Below, one piece after another: positions 36,565-49,688 of a stretch of 64,000 bases of DNA. The DNA comes from Odobenus rosmarus divergens (Eukaryota > Chordata > Mammalia > Carnivora > Odobenidae): contig NW_004451670.1 in assembly GCF_000321225.1 (NCBI RefSeq), positions 124,001 to 188,000 on the forward strand, given 5' to 3'. Made by a program: the position numbers and the translations under genes. The number at the start of each line of letters is the position of its first letter. The first letter of the stretch is position 1. The notes beneath the pieces are model-generated. The model had not been told where the DNA came from and did not search any database. It was given only the letters and a program-made list of their open reading frames with translations.

Positions 36565-36713
36565 NNNNNNNNNNNNNNNNNNNNNNNNNNNNNNNNNNNN
36601 NNNNNNNNNNNNNNTCAGGATTTCTCGTGTATCCACCAACAAGCAATGAGGGGTGTGTGTGTGCGTGTGTGTGTGTGTGTGCTCATTTTATGAGTACTGT
36701 GGTGTGGTGTGGT

Positions 36714-36744
<31 letters not shown>

Positions 36745-36830
36745 GGTGTGTGTGTAGAGGGTGTGTGTGTGTGTGTAGAGGGTGTGTGTGTGTGTGTGTA
36801 GAGGGTGTGTGTGTGTGTGTGTGTCTTCCA
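36508..36830. repeat. (GT)n tract with assembly gap and TAGAGGG-punctuated minisatellite
   Basis: A GT run at 36508-36564 enters a 50-base N gap (36565-36614). After a short unique stretch, GT runs resume (36650-36680) and from about 36705 to 36824 GT blocks of varying length are separated by the same TAGAGGG unit four times. GTAGAGGGT also occurs before the first GT run (near 36495-36508), so the whole block may have grown from one seed. Fifty Ns is likely a placeholder length. Confidence 0.95.
36565..36614. other. Assembly gap (50 N)
   Basis: Run of 50 N directly following a GT repeat; probably an unresolved repeat of unknown true size. Confidence 1.
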
Positions 36831-36839
36831 TCCATTTAA

Positions 36840-38357
36840 TGAGAGGCGGGTAGATGGGGCAGAACGGAAGGAAGAGCTAGAGGGACAGACGGACAGAGAC
36901 TGCGCACCGCAGAGAACCAACTCCACCCGAACTGGGGAGAGAGGAGCTAAGAGCTCCAGGAAAGATCAAGGGATGAGTGAATGGATGGAAAGCCAGGAGG
37001 AGCGCCCCAGAAAACCGATGTGTATCTGGCCACGTTTGTACTTGTAAAAGGGTCGAGAGGAGAAGTAGGCAGAAAGTCCCGCGGGAGTCGTGGGACCCAC
37101 GAGTGATTTTTGTGCCAGCGGCGTTGGGGTTGGATGGGAGTGGAGACGAGGAAGAAATGCCCCAGCTGCAAAGAAGCACGAGGGACCAGAGGGTGGTTAG
37201 CAGACCTTTAGAGTGGCCAGTAGATGTGTGAATAGATGACAAAGAGGCAGGTCCCCAAAGGGGGGAGGAAGGGTCCTTGAAAAATGGTCAACACCAAATG
37301 TTGATAGTGGGATGTTGAAACTTTTAAAACTGGATGGTAATTTTGTTTTACATCCAGAAAAAAATATGTCTTCTTTAGGAAAATGATAAAGCCATTCAAC
37401 AGTAACACGTTAAAAAATATCTTAAGGGAAATTACTACATTTCTCAGTTGCCATTTGAAGATAAGAGAATACAAACTTGGACTTTGCTAAATCTACCCAC
37501 TCAAGTATGTCTAACATGTTTCCTCCTCTGTGCCCAGGTCAGTTTCCCAGCATGCAGATTGTGTTACTGGGCCAAGGAAGTGGCCACCTAAATTTTGCTG
37601 CAAGTCCTTCTTATAGGAAATGCAGGAAGGAAATCCCAGAAGAAAATAAAAGGGGGGGTGATACAAACTTTTTATTCATTTCCTCACTCCTCCACCATAA
37701 CCTAGTGGCTCCATATGTCTGTGTTGGAATTCAAATTCTCAGACATAGGGGCCTCTTTGATTTATGAACTCCAGTGCTCTCCAGGGCAGTATCTGGGGCT
37801 GAGAGGTGGCATTTTTGCTCAGACCTCAGTGCTGAGGGCAGGAGCGTTCATGTCCTGGACCAGGTCCTCTGCTCACTCACCCAGAGACTGAAGGTGATGG
37901 ATGATGTGGCTTTGAACTTTTGCCCTAATCCTCCTGGGCTGTGGCTGCAACTTTTCCTTGAAAATTCTATTCATTTTTCTACACAGGCATGCAGAAATAC
38001 TTTAAACTACCCACCACATTCTGCTCTCTTGGCAAATTGCCTTCTCACTTTTGAGTTCAGAACTGCCACTTGCTGAGTAAAGCTGCCTCCCTAATGGGAA
38101 CCCACAAGATTTTTCTTTCTGAGAAAAACCAACATATGGGAAAAGTTAAGCTTCTCCAAGGAAGGTTATGCATACATATGGTCAGATTTCAAGACATGAT
38201 TGTTTTGAAAGGGAGTGGTTATAAACTGATAGCTTTTGTAAGTTCGATGTGCTGTCCCAGAAGAGGGTGCCTGTCACAGGTCTTCAAAATTAGCATCAAA
38301 GTAGATACTGCTTGCCGAAGATAATGCAGAATGCAAACCCCTGGAACCCAATTAAGG
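36840..38357. other. Unique sequence upstream of the CpG island
   Basis: No gene or named repeat recognised. Several ORFs of 60-121 codons on both strands overlap each other and have no domain. If a divergent lncRNA leaves the NETO1 island on the plus strand, its first intron or exons would fall here, but no splice pattern can be proved by eye. Confidence 0.5.
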
Positions 38358-38370
38358 TAACATTGGTTTC

Positions 38371-38580
38371 CATGGGGTGCTTGGATGGCTCAGTTGGTTA
38401 AGCATCTGCCTTGGGCTCAGGTCCTGATCCCAGGGTCCTGGGATTGAGCCCTACCTCGGGCTCTGGGCTCAGCAGAGAGCCTGCTTCTCCCTCTCCCTCT
38501 GCTGCTCCCCCTGCTTGTGCGTTCTTTTTCTCTCTCTCTCTCTCTCTGTCAAATAAGTGAATAAAATATTAAAAAACAGA
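38371..38580 (+). mobile_element. CanSINE, first one upstream of NETO1
   Basis: Flanked by taacattggtttc at 38358-38370 and 38581-38593. It ends the CanSINE-free interval that starts at 17297. Confidence 0.95.
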
Positions 38581-38870
38581 TAACATTGGTTTCTTTACAT
38601 TGTACCTTATAATGATGAATGGTAAGAAAGGTTCCCAAAAACCCTTAAAAGAATTGGTGTAGCTAGGACACTTGCTCTTCTGATTCAAAAGCAAGTAGTA
38701 TATTTCTGCACGCTCATAGCTCTGTATAAAAAATTATAAAGCTCCAGATCCTTAGGACTCTTTCATTAATTCATCTGCAGTATTGGCATCCTCAAAGTTG
38801 TTTTTCTGTGGCTGTAACAGGTGATGTTACAAAAGCAACAAATAAAATAGTGCTTCTGAAACTCTATATT

Positions 38871-38945
38871 AAATTTATTTTAAATAATTGTTTTCATTTC
38901 ATTTTAAATTTAAATTTATTTTAAATAATTGTTTTCATTTCATTT
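38871..38945. repeat. AT-rich tandem duplication
   Basis: A unit beginning aaatttattttaaataattg occurs at 38871 and again at 38912 (41-bp step), followed by shorter ttcatttcatt echoes to about 38975. Confidence 0.85.
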
Positions 38946-39760
38946 AAACAATTTCATTTCATTTCAATTGTTTTCATTAACTTACATAGTTACATAAAGT
39001 TGTTTTTCCATTTTATTTACTCACCAGTCTACACATCGTGGTATTAGTTTACCAAAACATTTATTAATAAATAATTTGCTGCCAAATATCGGAACGTCTT
39101 TAAAAATTATCTGCAATTCTCTAACATGAAACTGGTTGAATGAACCAACAACGTGGGAAGCCGTTTCCTTCAACAACCTGTAAATATATCATGACAGAGT
39201 AGAAAATCTTCATAACACAGAAGATAGTTAAAATCATTGAAATCTTACATATAAACCAGGCAGGATACCTTATGAACGTGACTAGAGAAATAAAACATGG
39301 TGTTCTTAGATGTATGAATACATGGTATTGTTAGATATCACAGGAATATTAGCCTCTTGTGGGCAAGAATTATTAGAGCACTACATTATTCAACCAGTTT
39401 TCATCAGTACTTACAGACATGTGGTCATCGTCCACGATGTTTCATATTCAATGATAATTGTGCTCTAGGAACAGTGTAGTATTATCTCTGTTTGGGGAAA
39501 TGTGAGGTGAATAAAAATAACTCCACAATCCACCAGTCTTTGAGGAAATTTAGAAAAACTTTACTATACTTCTGATTAATATTTAGTTGACAGTGGCTTA
39601 TAAAGATAACATCAGAATTTATTTTAATAGTCACCAGCCTATTTAATAACTAGTCTTCTGTAAATCAGCATAAACAAAAGGAACATCTATAAGATACATC
39701 CTGACATAGGAAGGTGCACTGATCTCTCTAAAGGATCCACCTCTGTACTGACTTAGGCCA

Positions 39761-39834
39761 CAGCAGCCACTCACTGTGATTTTGGGGAGAAAACAATCAG
39801 CAGCCACTCACTGTGATTTTGGGGAGAAAACAAT
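39761..39834. repeat. Exact 37-bp tandem duplication
   Basis: Copies at 39761-39797 and 39798-39834 start cagcagccactcactgtgat and appear identical base for base. Confidence 0.97.
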
Positions 39835-42680
39835 CACTAGTTGAAAAAGGAATTTACCACATTTGGTAAGTATAAGTTAAGCTGAAAAACAAATGTATAC
39901 ATTTCATGACAAAATGTCCATTAAGAAACACAAAGTTTCACTTAAAGTTGCTATGGTTAAAATCATACAAGAATAAAGTTTAATCCCATATGTGACTATT
40001 GCTTCTGCCTCAGATATAATTTTTATCCTTAATTATATAAGGTAACAGCATCATCTAAATTTTCTTCCTTTGTGTATTTAGGATATATCATATTATTATT
40101 ATGATTTATTGAGTGTTAAGTAGATGATTTAGAAAATAGCAAAAGCCAGGATGTACTTGTTGAAAATAATGCTAAATGTTGGGCTAGAACAGGACATATG
40201 TCTGACTCATGAAATAATTCTAAAGAGTGAACAAGCTGTGGTGTATGGAAATGAATGTTGAATGAAAATACTGTTTTTTTAAATATTTTTAATAACAAAG
40301 TCATGTATCTATTCTTTCCTTGGCTGTTCATTCTCTTTAATACTCAATACTTATCAGGAAACATCCCAAATGTTTTCATTTCCTTTTGCAAGACAAGAAG
40401 AGATATATAAAATAGCTCTTTCCCCCAGTTTTAAGGCAGACCGAGGTGCAAAAAAAAAAAAAAAAATACAATTTCAGAAGAGAGTGATCCTGCAGCAAAA
40501 TTTTCGCCAAGCAGTTACAGTTATGATGATTTTAAAGCATTAAGGGAAAATGCCATCAGTGCTTTTTAGTAAACGTATCATTTTAAACAGTAGTCTTCAA
40601 CATAGTTTTCTAATTGACGCACATAGTTAATTTTTCAATGTATGTCTCTTGGAAATAAAGGATTTATTGTGGTTATGAGTGGCTGTGCACAGTACACCCT
40701 CCTGTCACAATTGCAGTTCCTTCTAAAAGGATGCTCTCTAACCAAGTGGAAGGAAAGAAGAGGTGGTTGGAAATGATATAAAGCACGAACCGTCTAAGGG
40801 GCACTCTGAAAGCTCTCTTAACACAGTCCTTTGCACAGAGTGCACATTTGTCAAGCGAACAGACAGGGAAGGGATGAGACAGACCAGCAAGAACCGGTGT
40901 ATAGGCATAGGATACAAATTTGAATCTTTTCTTGAAAAGATGTTTATTTTCAGGTTTTGCTTAGAGACTGCAAGCTGGATGGCATATTTGGTATTACAGG
41001 AACCCGTCCCACAAGGTCAGGGTATGAGAACTGAGTAACATCTGAGTTAACATCTGAGAGGACTAAGTTAAAATCATTTTAATTCCTAATTAAAAAGCAC
41101 AACGGGAGTTCTTTTGGTCAAAGGTTATAAGCTGATGCTTTTGAGGTATATATTTTATTAAGTCCAATTCTTAATAATCTTTGCTTCACTGAAAAATCCT
41201 GAGTGGACCACAATTAACTAACATTCCCAAAGTCAGCAGCCCTTTTAATTCAAACAAATGATTGATCCCTCACTACAGTCTCTGCCGTCCTCCACTACTC
41301 TGACACCCAATGTGGGAAATACCCACACTTTTGTACCATTTTCACCAACATAGTTTTACATCTCTGCCAATACTGTCACGACACCAGTTTTGACTGTTGG
41401 GGACCCAAGATAGAATTGTTAAGGCTCATTTGCCTCACCTCTATATGCCTGTGAGTTAGCAATACTTGATCTTCTCCCAGTCCATCATTTTAAGAATGAA
41501 GAAAATGCGGCCAAAGGAAGTGCAGTAATTTCCACAGTGTTACTTTATTTGTAACATAGTAACTGTTGGAATCCAATCTTCCAACTCACAGCAGAAAACA
41601 AAAACAAACCTTGCTGTTCAACTTGAATGTTTCCCTTGAGCGCAGAGGAAAACCTTAATGTTTTCTGCTGTTGTTCCACTCACTTCTGGCCGGAGTGTAT
41701 ATGCCTCCAGAGCTGCGACCGCTGAGCTTAAGTGTCCATGAGGGTTAGTATTTACAAAAAAAAAAAAAAAAAAAAGGAATTCAAAGAGCAATTAAAGAAA
41801 ACAGCAGGTGCATTGTAGAAAAAAAAAGCATAGGGAACAGAAAGGCCTTGATACATAGAAGGTATAAGTGGGGAATGGCAGAGATCATTGTGCTGTGGTA
41901 AAGTCTTACTAGAATAAATAATTAACTACATACTCATTCATATAGCCACATGCATGCAACATAAGGAGAAAGCAGGTGGGGCCACATTACATATATACAA
42001 GCTAAATAGCATCCCTGTTAGAAGAAAGGACAATTCCTTAATAAGGTTTTTACAGTGTTTAAATATGATGTGTACAAGTTAAGAAGGTTGAAGTCAGGAA
42101 TTTCTTGTTAGAATGCCAGATCTGTCAATTAGTAAATACATAAAAATTACTTAAACTCTCTTCGCCTATTTCTCTCACCTGTAAGACAGGAATAGTAATA
42201 CACAGAGTTATTTAATGATGAAACTGATTTACATAGAAAGCACTGGGTACACTGACAGGCATGTGTAAATAAATATTGCTACTTTTATTGACACAGTGGT
42301 GAAAACTACCTATTTTTGTGTCTTGTAGATGGAAGCAATTTCATAAAAACCTAAGTACCTGGATAACATCTATACCCATACCTATTTCTGTACCTCTGTC
42401 TATATTATATTTGTATTTATATCTCTATCAATCCCTAGAATATAGTTCTATCATTAAGACATATGTGGTTTTATGGTTTAATGTAACAATGCTGATTCAA
42501 TCTAAGCTGAGAAAGGTTGGCATATATCACAGCCATGCTCAGTAACTAATACAAATATTGTGAGCTGCTCTTCAAGAAATCGAAGATACTGGTGTCCTGA
42601 GTTGAGAAAACTGGGGCTTGTAGCAGAGACACAACAAGCTAGGGGCTATGAGTAGGGAGTTGCTGAGGAAGAGTTTGTAT

Positions 42681-42881
42681 GGGTTTTTTAAATTATTTAT
42701 TTATTTGAGACAGGAGAGAAAGAACAAGGGGAAGGGCAGAGGGAGAAAGAGAGAACCCCCAAGCTGACTCACCTCTGAGCCTGGAGCCGACAAGGGGCTT
42801 GGTCCCAGGACCCTGGGATCACGACCTGAGCTGAAATCAAAAATGGGGTGTTTAACTGACTGAGCAACCCAGGCATGCCTG
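42681..42881 (-). mobile_element. Old, diverged CanSINE
   Basis: Many changes from the other copies, for example the head complement gagcaacccaggcatgcc. The short duplication agagtttgtat at 42670-42680 and 42882-42892 supports the limits. Confidence 0.85.
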
Positions 42882-44834
42882 AGAGTTTGTATTAATGCCG
42901 TAAATATACCCTTGCATTGCTCTGGAAGCTTCTGTCAATATACTTTTATTAAAAATGTTGTGGGTTTCCTATAGATATTATTAGAGGGGCTCCCCCTCCA
43001 TCAGATATAAATTACATTCATTAATCTCTTTGAGAGATTTCTCTCAGCATTGGGCTAAGAGTTAGGCACTGTGGAACAATGCCTTCAAGAGCATCCGTTG
43101 CCCTATTGGTCTAGTTGAGAGGAGCTACAAGATACATGTTAAGATTCTTCAGACATTTTCTTCTCTCTGAATTTTAAACCAAGGTTCTTATAACTTCAAC
43201 TTTGATTTGAACTTCCTCTCAAGCCCTGTTTTACTGGCTGGGCCCCAGATCTGACTTTTTCTTTCTTTCTTTTTTTTTTAAGCCATTTCTTCAATTTGAG
43301 AGTATTTTGCTATCCGGGAAGGCTGAGAATGACAAAAAGCTTTGTTTTTTTAATGTAGCAAGTTCTGGTTTCTATTTCCTCTAAATTCTGCTTTAAAGGT
43401 GGAACTGTTGTTCCACCTACAGCTGCTCCTTCTCCAGTTGTGTCTTACTGCACACAGCTAGAAGAAGCCTGTTGGCATGTTCTCAGTAAGCCCCTGGGTC
43501 AAATTCATTCCATCATTAGGTATATTTTCTATTTTCTACATTAATGCAGGTGACAGTCGTGTTACACTTTCTATCACGACACAGCACCTGCCAACTTTTC
43601 TCCTGTCTCTGGCAACAATTTACACATTGTCTTTTCAGCTCCGACAAACAGTTTCCTCAGGGGCCCAAGGCCTCCGACGTCTGCTCAGTCCCAAAGACTG
43701 CGCCATTTGTTTCAGTCTTTTCTCACAGCAGCACCTTCTCTTCTAGGCACTAATTCTGTTCTGTGTGACAAACTGCTCCAAGGCTTTGTTTGAAAACAAA
43801 CCATCAGGAAGAGTGTGGAAGGGTGGCTTGGTTCTGCTCCATGTAGTTGGTATCAGCTGAAGTGGCCAGAATTGAGGCTCAACTTCCAGAAAACTCCCTT
43901 ACTAGCGATTCTGATGCCTTGACGCTCTTCCTCTCTCCCTCTCCTTGATGATGTCTCCTCCTCTGGTGTTTCCACATGCCTGGGGCTTCTCACACTGTGG
44001 TACTCTCAAGATCACCTGCACTTCTCACAGTGCTTTCTGACTCAATAGGGAATGCAAACTGCAGGGCCAGGGAAAGTGTTCACCTCATGTGGCGCATTAT
44101 CATTTCTGTCATCTTCTGTTGGTCAAAGCAGTTACGGGGTCCACTCAGTTTCCAGGAGATAGACAATTAGAATCCACCTCTCAGCAGGGGAATGACATGG
44201 TAGCACTGCAGAAGAGCATGTGGGATGGGAGATATCATGAAAGCCATCTTTGAAAAATATAATCTGCTGTACCCACCCCATTGACATCCTCGGGCTAGAA
44301 TGCATCAGGGTGAGTGTGAGGCTGACAGCAATCAATATCCAGAGAGACCAGGAGTGTGACTATAGTGGGGACCTATTGAAATAGTGCAGTTACCAACATC
44401 TTTTCTTTTAAAACATATCCAATCCTTCTTGGGTCAAGCAATCACTAAAGACTTTGGATGCCCTGGAACAAGAGTAGTACCTGGGACAGTGTTATTATGA
44501 AGTGGGCAAAGGATGGGGAAATCAAGATGAAAACGTTAGAGCTTTCTTATCCTGAGACACACTCCAAACTCCCATCCCCTAAACTTAGGTGGAGAAGAAC
44601 AAACTAGGATTTGGATTTTTGTTTTTCCTTTATATAAGCATCATATCAAGACAGCGGCTTGTCCCAAGAGAGTAACACTCTGAAAGGAAAACAAGGCATA
44701 ATACCTATACAAGCATAATAAAAAATACTCACCATAAAGAAATGTTATTGAAAATTTTAAGAAGTTACAAAGGTGTCGTAGAGCGTTCTCATACATGGCT
44801 ACAATAATTCCTACTTCCCTCTCTGCATAGTCCT

Positions 44835-45340
44835 TCACAATATGACATTGATGCTCTCCCCATAAAGATGCTGGAGTTTACTTCTCCACCACCTAAGTCT
44901 GGTGACTTACTTAGGCCAATGAAACATTAGCAAACATGATATAAGCAGAGACTTAGCAAGTGCTTACAAATTGGACTCAACTTCCTGATGATGAGAAGTC
45001 TTCCATCATCATCGGAGAAAACTGACAGCCTCTTGAAGGATGATACTATCTGGAACATAGATGAACCCTCCCAGTGAAGCCTCCTAGAACAACAAACTCC
45101 CAGCCAAGTGTCATCACCGTCTGCAAGACATCTGTGTGAGATAATCTTAGATGATCCAACATTAGTTGAACCACTAATGACTACTGTTGAATGAATGACT
45201 TCAGATAAGACCAGCTAAAAAGCCACCCAGCTGAACACAGTACAAACTGCTAACCACCAAATCCTGAGTTAATAAATTGATTATTGTTTTAGGCCACTAG
45301 GTTTTGAGTTGGTTTATTTTGTAGTAGTAGATAACTGACA
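44835..45340 (+). mobile_element. Degraded MLT1-type MaLR LTR
   Basis: The 3' part is clear: AATAAATTGATTATTG, then TTTTAGGCCACTAGG and TAGATAACTGACACA, the typical MLT1 end. The 5' limit is uncertain; ACTTACTTAGGCCAATGAAA near 44905 fits an MLT1 subfamily. Confidence 0.65.
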
Positions 45341-45399
45341 CAGGAGGACATTGGAAATGTTGGGTATAAGAATGATCATTGTTGAAATGTTAAAAAATT

Positions 45400-46980
45400 A
45401 ATGAAAGTACTTTCCCAGAAGGCATCAAGAAAATGTTAATAGATATGGAGGCTAGACATATAAGATTATGCATACATCTCAGAATGACAGAAAGGTTAAA
45501 AATGACAAAATATGAGAAATATTAAGTTAAGTTAGTAATAACATAATTAAAGAATCTTATCAGATCTCAAGCCAAAAACACATATGAGTACTGAGCAGCA
45601 TATTTTGGAGAAAAAATAAACAACTTGAATCCCAATAATAACATTTAATATAATCAAAAGCAAGAGAAAATTCTGAAAGATTATGAGGAAAGGAGAAAGA
45701 AAACAGTAACAAACACAGCCCAGTGGAAATGAACATAGATCACCTCAGCAAAGTAGAATTATATTCATAGTGATCTTCTGAAATGTAGAATTATATTCAG
45801 AGATCTCCTGGGCACAAAAAGTCAATAAAGCTGTATTGTCAGTGTTAAAGGAAAACACTGCATATAAACTGTTGCTTAAATTCAAGAGGGAAAAGAAAAA
45901 TACTTTCAGCACACCCGATTTTAAAGAATGCTTAGATGTGTTATAGCAACAAGAATAACGATTTCAGGAGAATATAGTGCAGTATGGAAGTAAAGATGAG
46001 AAAAATCTTAGGAAAATTTATTGTTCTCTAAATGAGCAATTGACATATATTGTGTATGGGGGAGGGGGGCAGGAACAGAGAGGATGAGTGTGTTCTAAGT
46101 TTCCTGTCTGGTTTGGATAAAAAATATAAATATTGACTATCACAAGCCATTAGAAGGGAACGCAAGCATTACGCTATATAAATAAATTAGAGGCAATCAC
46201 TATATGAGTAGAACAATGTAAAATGTTCATGTCAGTTAAGAAATATTGAACCCACCCAGGACACCTGGGTGGCTCGGTCTGTTAAGTGTTTGCCTTAGGC
46301 TCAGGTCATGATCCCTGGGTCCTGGGGGATGGAGCCCTGCATGGGGCTCCTTGCTCAGTGCGGAGTCTGCTTCTCCCTTTCCCTCTGCCGCTCCCCTCTG
46401 TTCATGCTTTCTCTCTCTCTCTGAAAAATAAGTAAAATCTTAAAGAAAAAAAAAGAAATATTCAACCCATCCAATAGAAGATGCAGGTAAAAACAGATGC
46501 AAGTAAATAAATAAAGCAAGAAAGCAATAAAAAACTGTAATTATAATAGATCTACAATAATTATTTAAATTATAATTTAATTTGCTATGAACATGTAAAG
46601 GTTAAATGTATCAATGAAAGGAGTGTTTCTGATTCAATATCAAATGTTATCAACTAAAATTAAATCCATCAACAAGCTATCTGTAGGGGAAATATTTAAC
46701 ATAGTCTACAGACACAGAATAAATGATTAGCAAAAGGCATCCCAGCCAAACTTGTATACCCAAATGACAATTTTAATATTAACCAAATAGAATCAAAGCA
46801 AAATAAACATCATGAAGGAAAAAATGTTGTCATATATTTGTAGAAAAAAAGAATATGGCAAACAGAAAGAACGTTCCTGAACATATATGCAGCTAAAATT
46901 TAGCCTCAGATTAACATTTTATCTAAAAAAGGATAAATGAAAAAATAGTGAGAGAATTATATTAAATAATAGCTGTAGTT
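45400..46980 (+). mobile_element. Possible decayed L1/HAL1-like A-rich sequence
   Basis: A-rich on the plus strand throughout, with phrases resembling L1-derived text (catcccagccaaacttgtat, near 46739). It is interrupted by the CanSINE at 46259-46452. Assignment is weak, and ordinary AT-rich intergenic DNA is the alternative. Confidence 0.3.
46259..46452 (+). mobile_element. CanSINE with 21-bp near-exact target duplication
   Basis: Direct repeats at 46238-46258 and 46453-46473 begin aagaaatatt and differ at two positions. The tail is short. Confidence 0.92.
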
Positions 46981-46996
46981 TAAAATTCTTAATGCA

Positions 46997-47213
46997 GGGC
47001 GCCCGGGTGGCTCAGTCGTTAAGCGTCTGCCTTCGGCTCAGGTCATGATCGCAGGTTCCTGCGATCGAGTCCCACATCGGGCTCCCCGCTCCTCGGGAAG
47101 CCTGCTTCTCCCTCTCCCACTCCCCCTGCTTGTGTTCCTGCTCTTGCTGTCTCTCTCTGTCAAATAAATAAAAAAAAAATCTTTAAAAAAAATAAATAAA
47201 TAAAATAAAAAAA
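46997..47213 (+). mobile_element. CanSINE with exact target duplication
   Basis: The 16-bp repeat taaaattcttaatgca at 46981-46996 and 47214-47229 is exact. The tail is expanded into several AAATA units. Confidence 0.96.
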
Positions 47214-48084
47214 TAAAATTCTTAATGCATTCCTCTCAGAAACTGATTAAATATATCTAAAATTAGCAAAGATTGAGAACACATGGATATAAGATCATAA
47301 GTAGAAATTTAAATTCAACAAAAATAAACATATTTTAAACTCCTAGTAAGCATTTATTAAAAATAAATACATCCTATGCAAAAAACAAAACTGGAAAATT
47401 AAAAGAATAAGCATGCAGTCCTCTTGGGCCTTACCCTGTCAGTTCACATTGGCTTACTTTTCCACCCACAAAGGGTTTTCTACAGGCTCTGGGGGAGAGG
47501 GGGGCACACTTGAGTAGCTCTCAGCAGGGAAAACTGCAAGCAACCTTCAAACAATGACTGTTAGGAGCTGGTGTGCCTCACCCACCCTCTAGGGCAATCC
47601 CCACGTACATGCTTGACCCTGATCCAGACTTCCCAACAGGATTAAGAAGGAGCTGCCCCCAGCAGTGGCTTGTTGGATAACACACACATACACGGCTGGT
47701 CCCCTTCCTAGCCTTGGTGCCCAATACCCTAATAATACTTCCTAGAAGAACCACTTAATATACAGATTCTTATCCCAGAGGTTGTTCTCGGTTTGTGTGT
47801 TTTGTGTTTGTGTTTGTTTGGTTTGGTTTTGGTTTTCTCCGAGGGCAAGGCAAAGAAAACAATTGATTTGATACCCAAAGCATTCCTAGATGCAGATCCT
47901 TAGGATGGGATTCTGTATTTGAATCATTCACTGGCAAAATTTAGTAACAAATACTCCATTGATGGGGATAATTGGAATCTAGATGCCCCCAGCATGCTAT
48001 AAGATCACAATTGCTAAGGCTTTTGTCTATGGAAAGTTGGCATAGAAAAATAGTTAGAACAGGGTGCCCTGGCATTTGCCAATC

Positions 48085-48330
48085 ACGACTGTGTCTATAT
48101 TAAAGTCAGGCTGTGACGGGGAGGAAGTGGGACCCTGAGACCTGTGAGGTGGTGGTGGCCGTGCCTGAGAACTGTGAATATTCAGATACCCCTAATGCCT
48201 CTGGGCCAGCACAAGTGTCTCGTCTACACCTGCTAGAGAAGCCTCCCCTTGTCTCAAAACTGTGTAATTCCCTACCCCCAGGCAAATGCCATGAGGTTGA
48301 TAATTACTTTCTCAAGGTCTGACCTCATCT
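48085..48330 (+). mobile_element. Possible ERV-L internal remnant
   Basis: A 69-codon open frame (48113-48322, no ATG at its start) reads TGRKWDPETC and later EKPPLVSK, which resembles my memory of the leader or gag region of old ERV-L elements. There is no enzymatic motif, and I cannot exclude chance. GC-richer flanking sequence (47420-48760) may belong to the same element. Confidence 0.25.
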
Positions 48331-49615
48331 CCCTTCATTGATTCTAGACTAATTACTAAGTTAAGTTCTCAGGGTGGCTTAACTGGGGAAGTCCTATCTA
48401 TTCTGAGACAAAAGAGATGATCAGCAGAATCTCGGAGTGGATCTTGAAGGGGCTACATACCCTTTGAAGCAGCATCTTCAGGTGATTCATTGTAAGCCTT
48501 TGTTTTCTGAAGGCTTCAAGGAAACATTCCAGTAGTTTATTATCAGTACCTGCTTCAGGTGTCCTTGTCAAATCATTAAATTCTGAGTCATGGGAAAGTT
48601 CCCCCATATCAAAATTGCCTTATTGATATTTATATTTTTTCCCCAGCCTGGCACCAGTTCCTGCTACTAATTCTGTTCCTCTCAAAACAGTAACGGGATT
48701 TCTCCAATTGGGACATGCTGATCCTCAAACCTCGTCATTGGTCTAGAATCAACGAGGGGAAGGGAGGGAAGGAGTTTTAAATCATAAGTGACCATGTTAT
48801 CTTCAGTATGGAAAATAACTGTTTTCCTATATTTGAGCAAATATTAGAGTTTGAGGGTTAGACTGAGTTCAGAAATAAGAAAATAGAGCTAGTCATATTT
48901 TTGTTCACCGAGTACACAATCTGCTCGATTTACACCGGGCTGTCTCCCTTTGCTCTGGAAAACAAATTTATTTCCAAATTTGACTGAAGCATTTCTCATG
49001 ACATGCACATAGCTACCAAGGAGATTCCACCTGAAATCTTACACTCAATACAAAAATTTTTCTCAAAACTGAAAAAGGGAAAAATATCTGAAATAGATGT
49101 AGCAGCTATAGGAGCCTACAGCACATATTAAGGATGATTCGTGAGAATTCAGGGTGCTAGTCAAATTAATGTCAAATATATTATTTGTGCAAATTTGTGG
49201 TCACAACAATTAATCTTTTTGTTTGTTTTTGGAATTTCTCCCTAATTATTATTTTTTTTTCAAATGATGAAGTCCTCAAGGGAAGAGCAAAGTTCTTATA
49301 TAAAGTCTCTTCTCTTTGTGTTTTTATTTTCCTTTGCAAGAAGATTCTGTATTGCATAAACAGAGAGTAGATTTGCAAGGCAGTGAGAGAAGAAGGTCAG
49401 ATTGATTCATGAAGAGGTGGTGTGCTGAGCTGGAGTAACACTTCTTACACAGCCAAAGGGTATGTTTTGCAAAACCTAGGCTAACTGAAATAGGCAGTGA
49501 TGCCAAGAATATATATTACCCTTAAAAAGACTGAGTTATAATTTTGACCCTCCAGAATAGGAAAAAAACATTCAATAAATGAAAATAGATTGGCTAAACA
49601 GATAGGGAAATAGAT

Positions 49616-49688
49616 GATGATGATAGATGATAGATAGATAATAGATAGATAGATAGATAGATAGATAGACAGGTAGATAGATGATAGA
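49616..49688. repeat. (GATA)n microsatellite
   Basis: Imperfect GATA/GATG run with a core of about eight perfect units. Confidence 0.95.

Larger units (their letters stand above)
38594..42669. other. AT-rich intergenic DNA with small tandem duplications
   Basis: No gene seen. It includes an imperfect AT-rich duplication (38871-38945), an exact 37-bp tandem duplication (39761-39834) and poly-A runs near 40450 and 41755-41775. The remaining sequence is unassigned. Confidence 0.5.
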
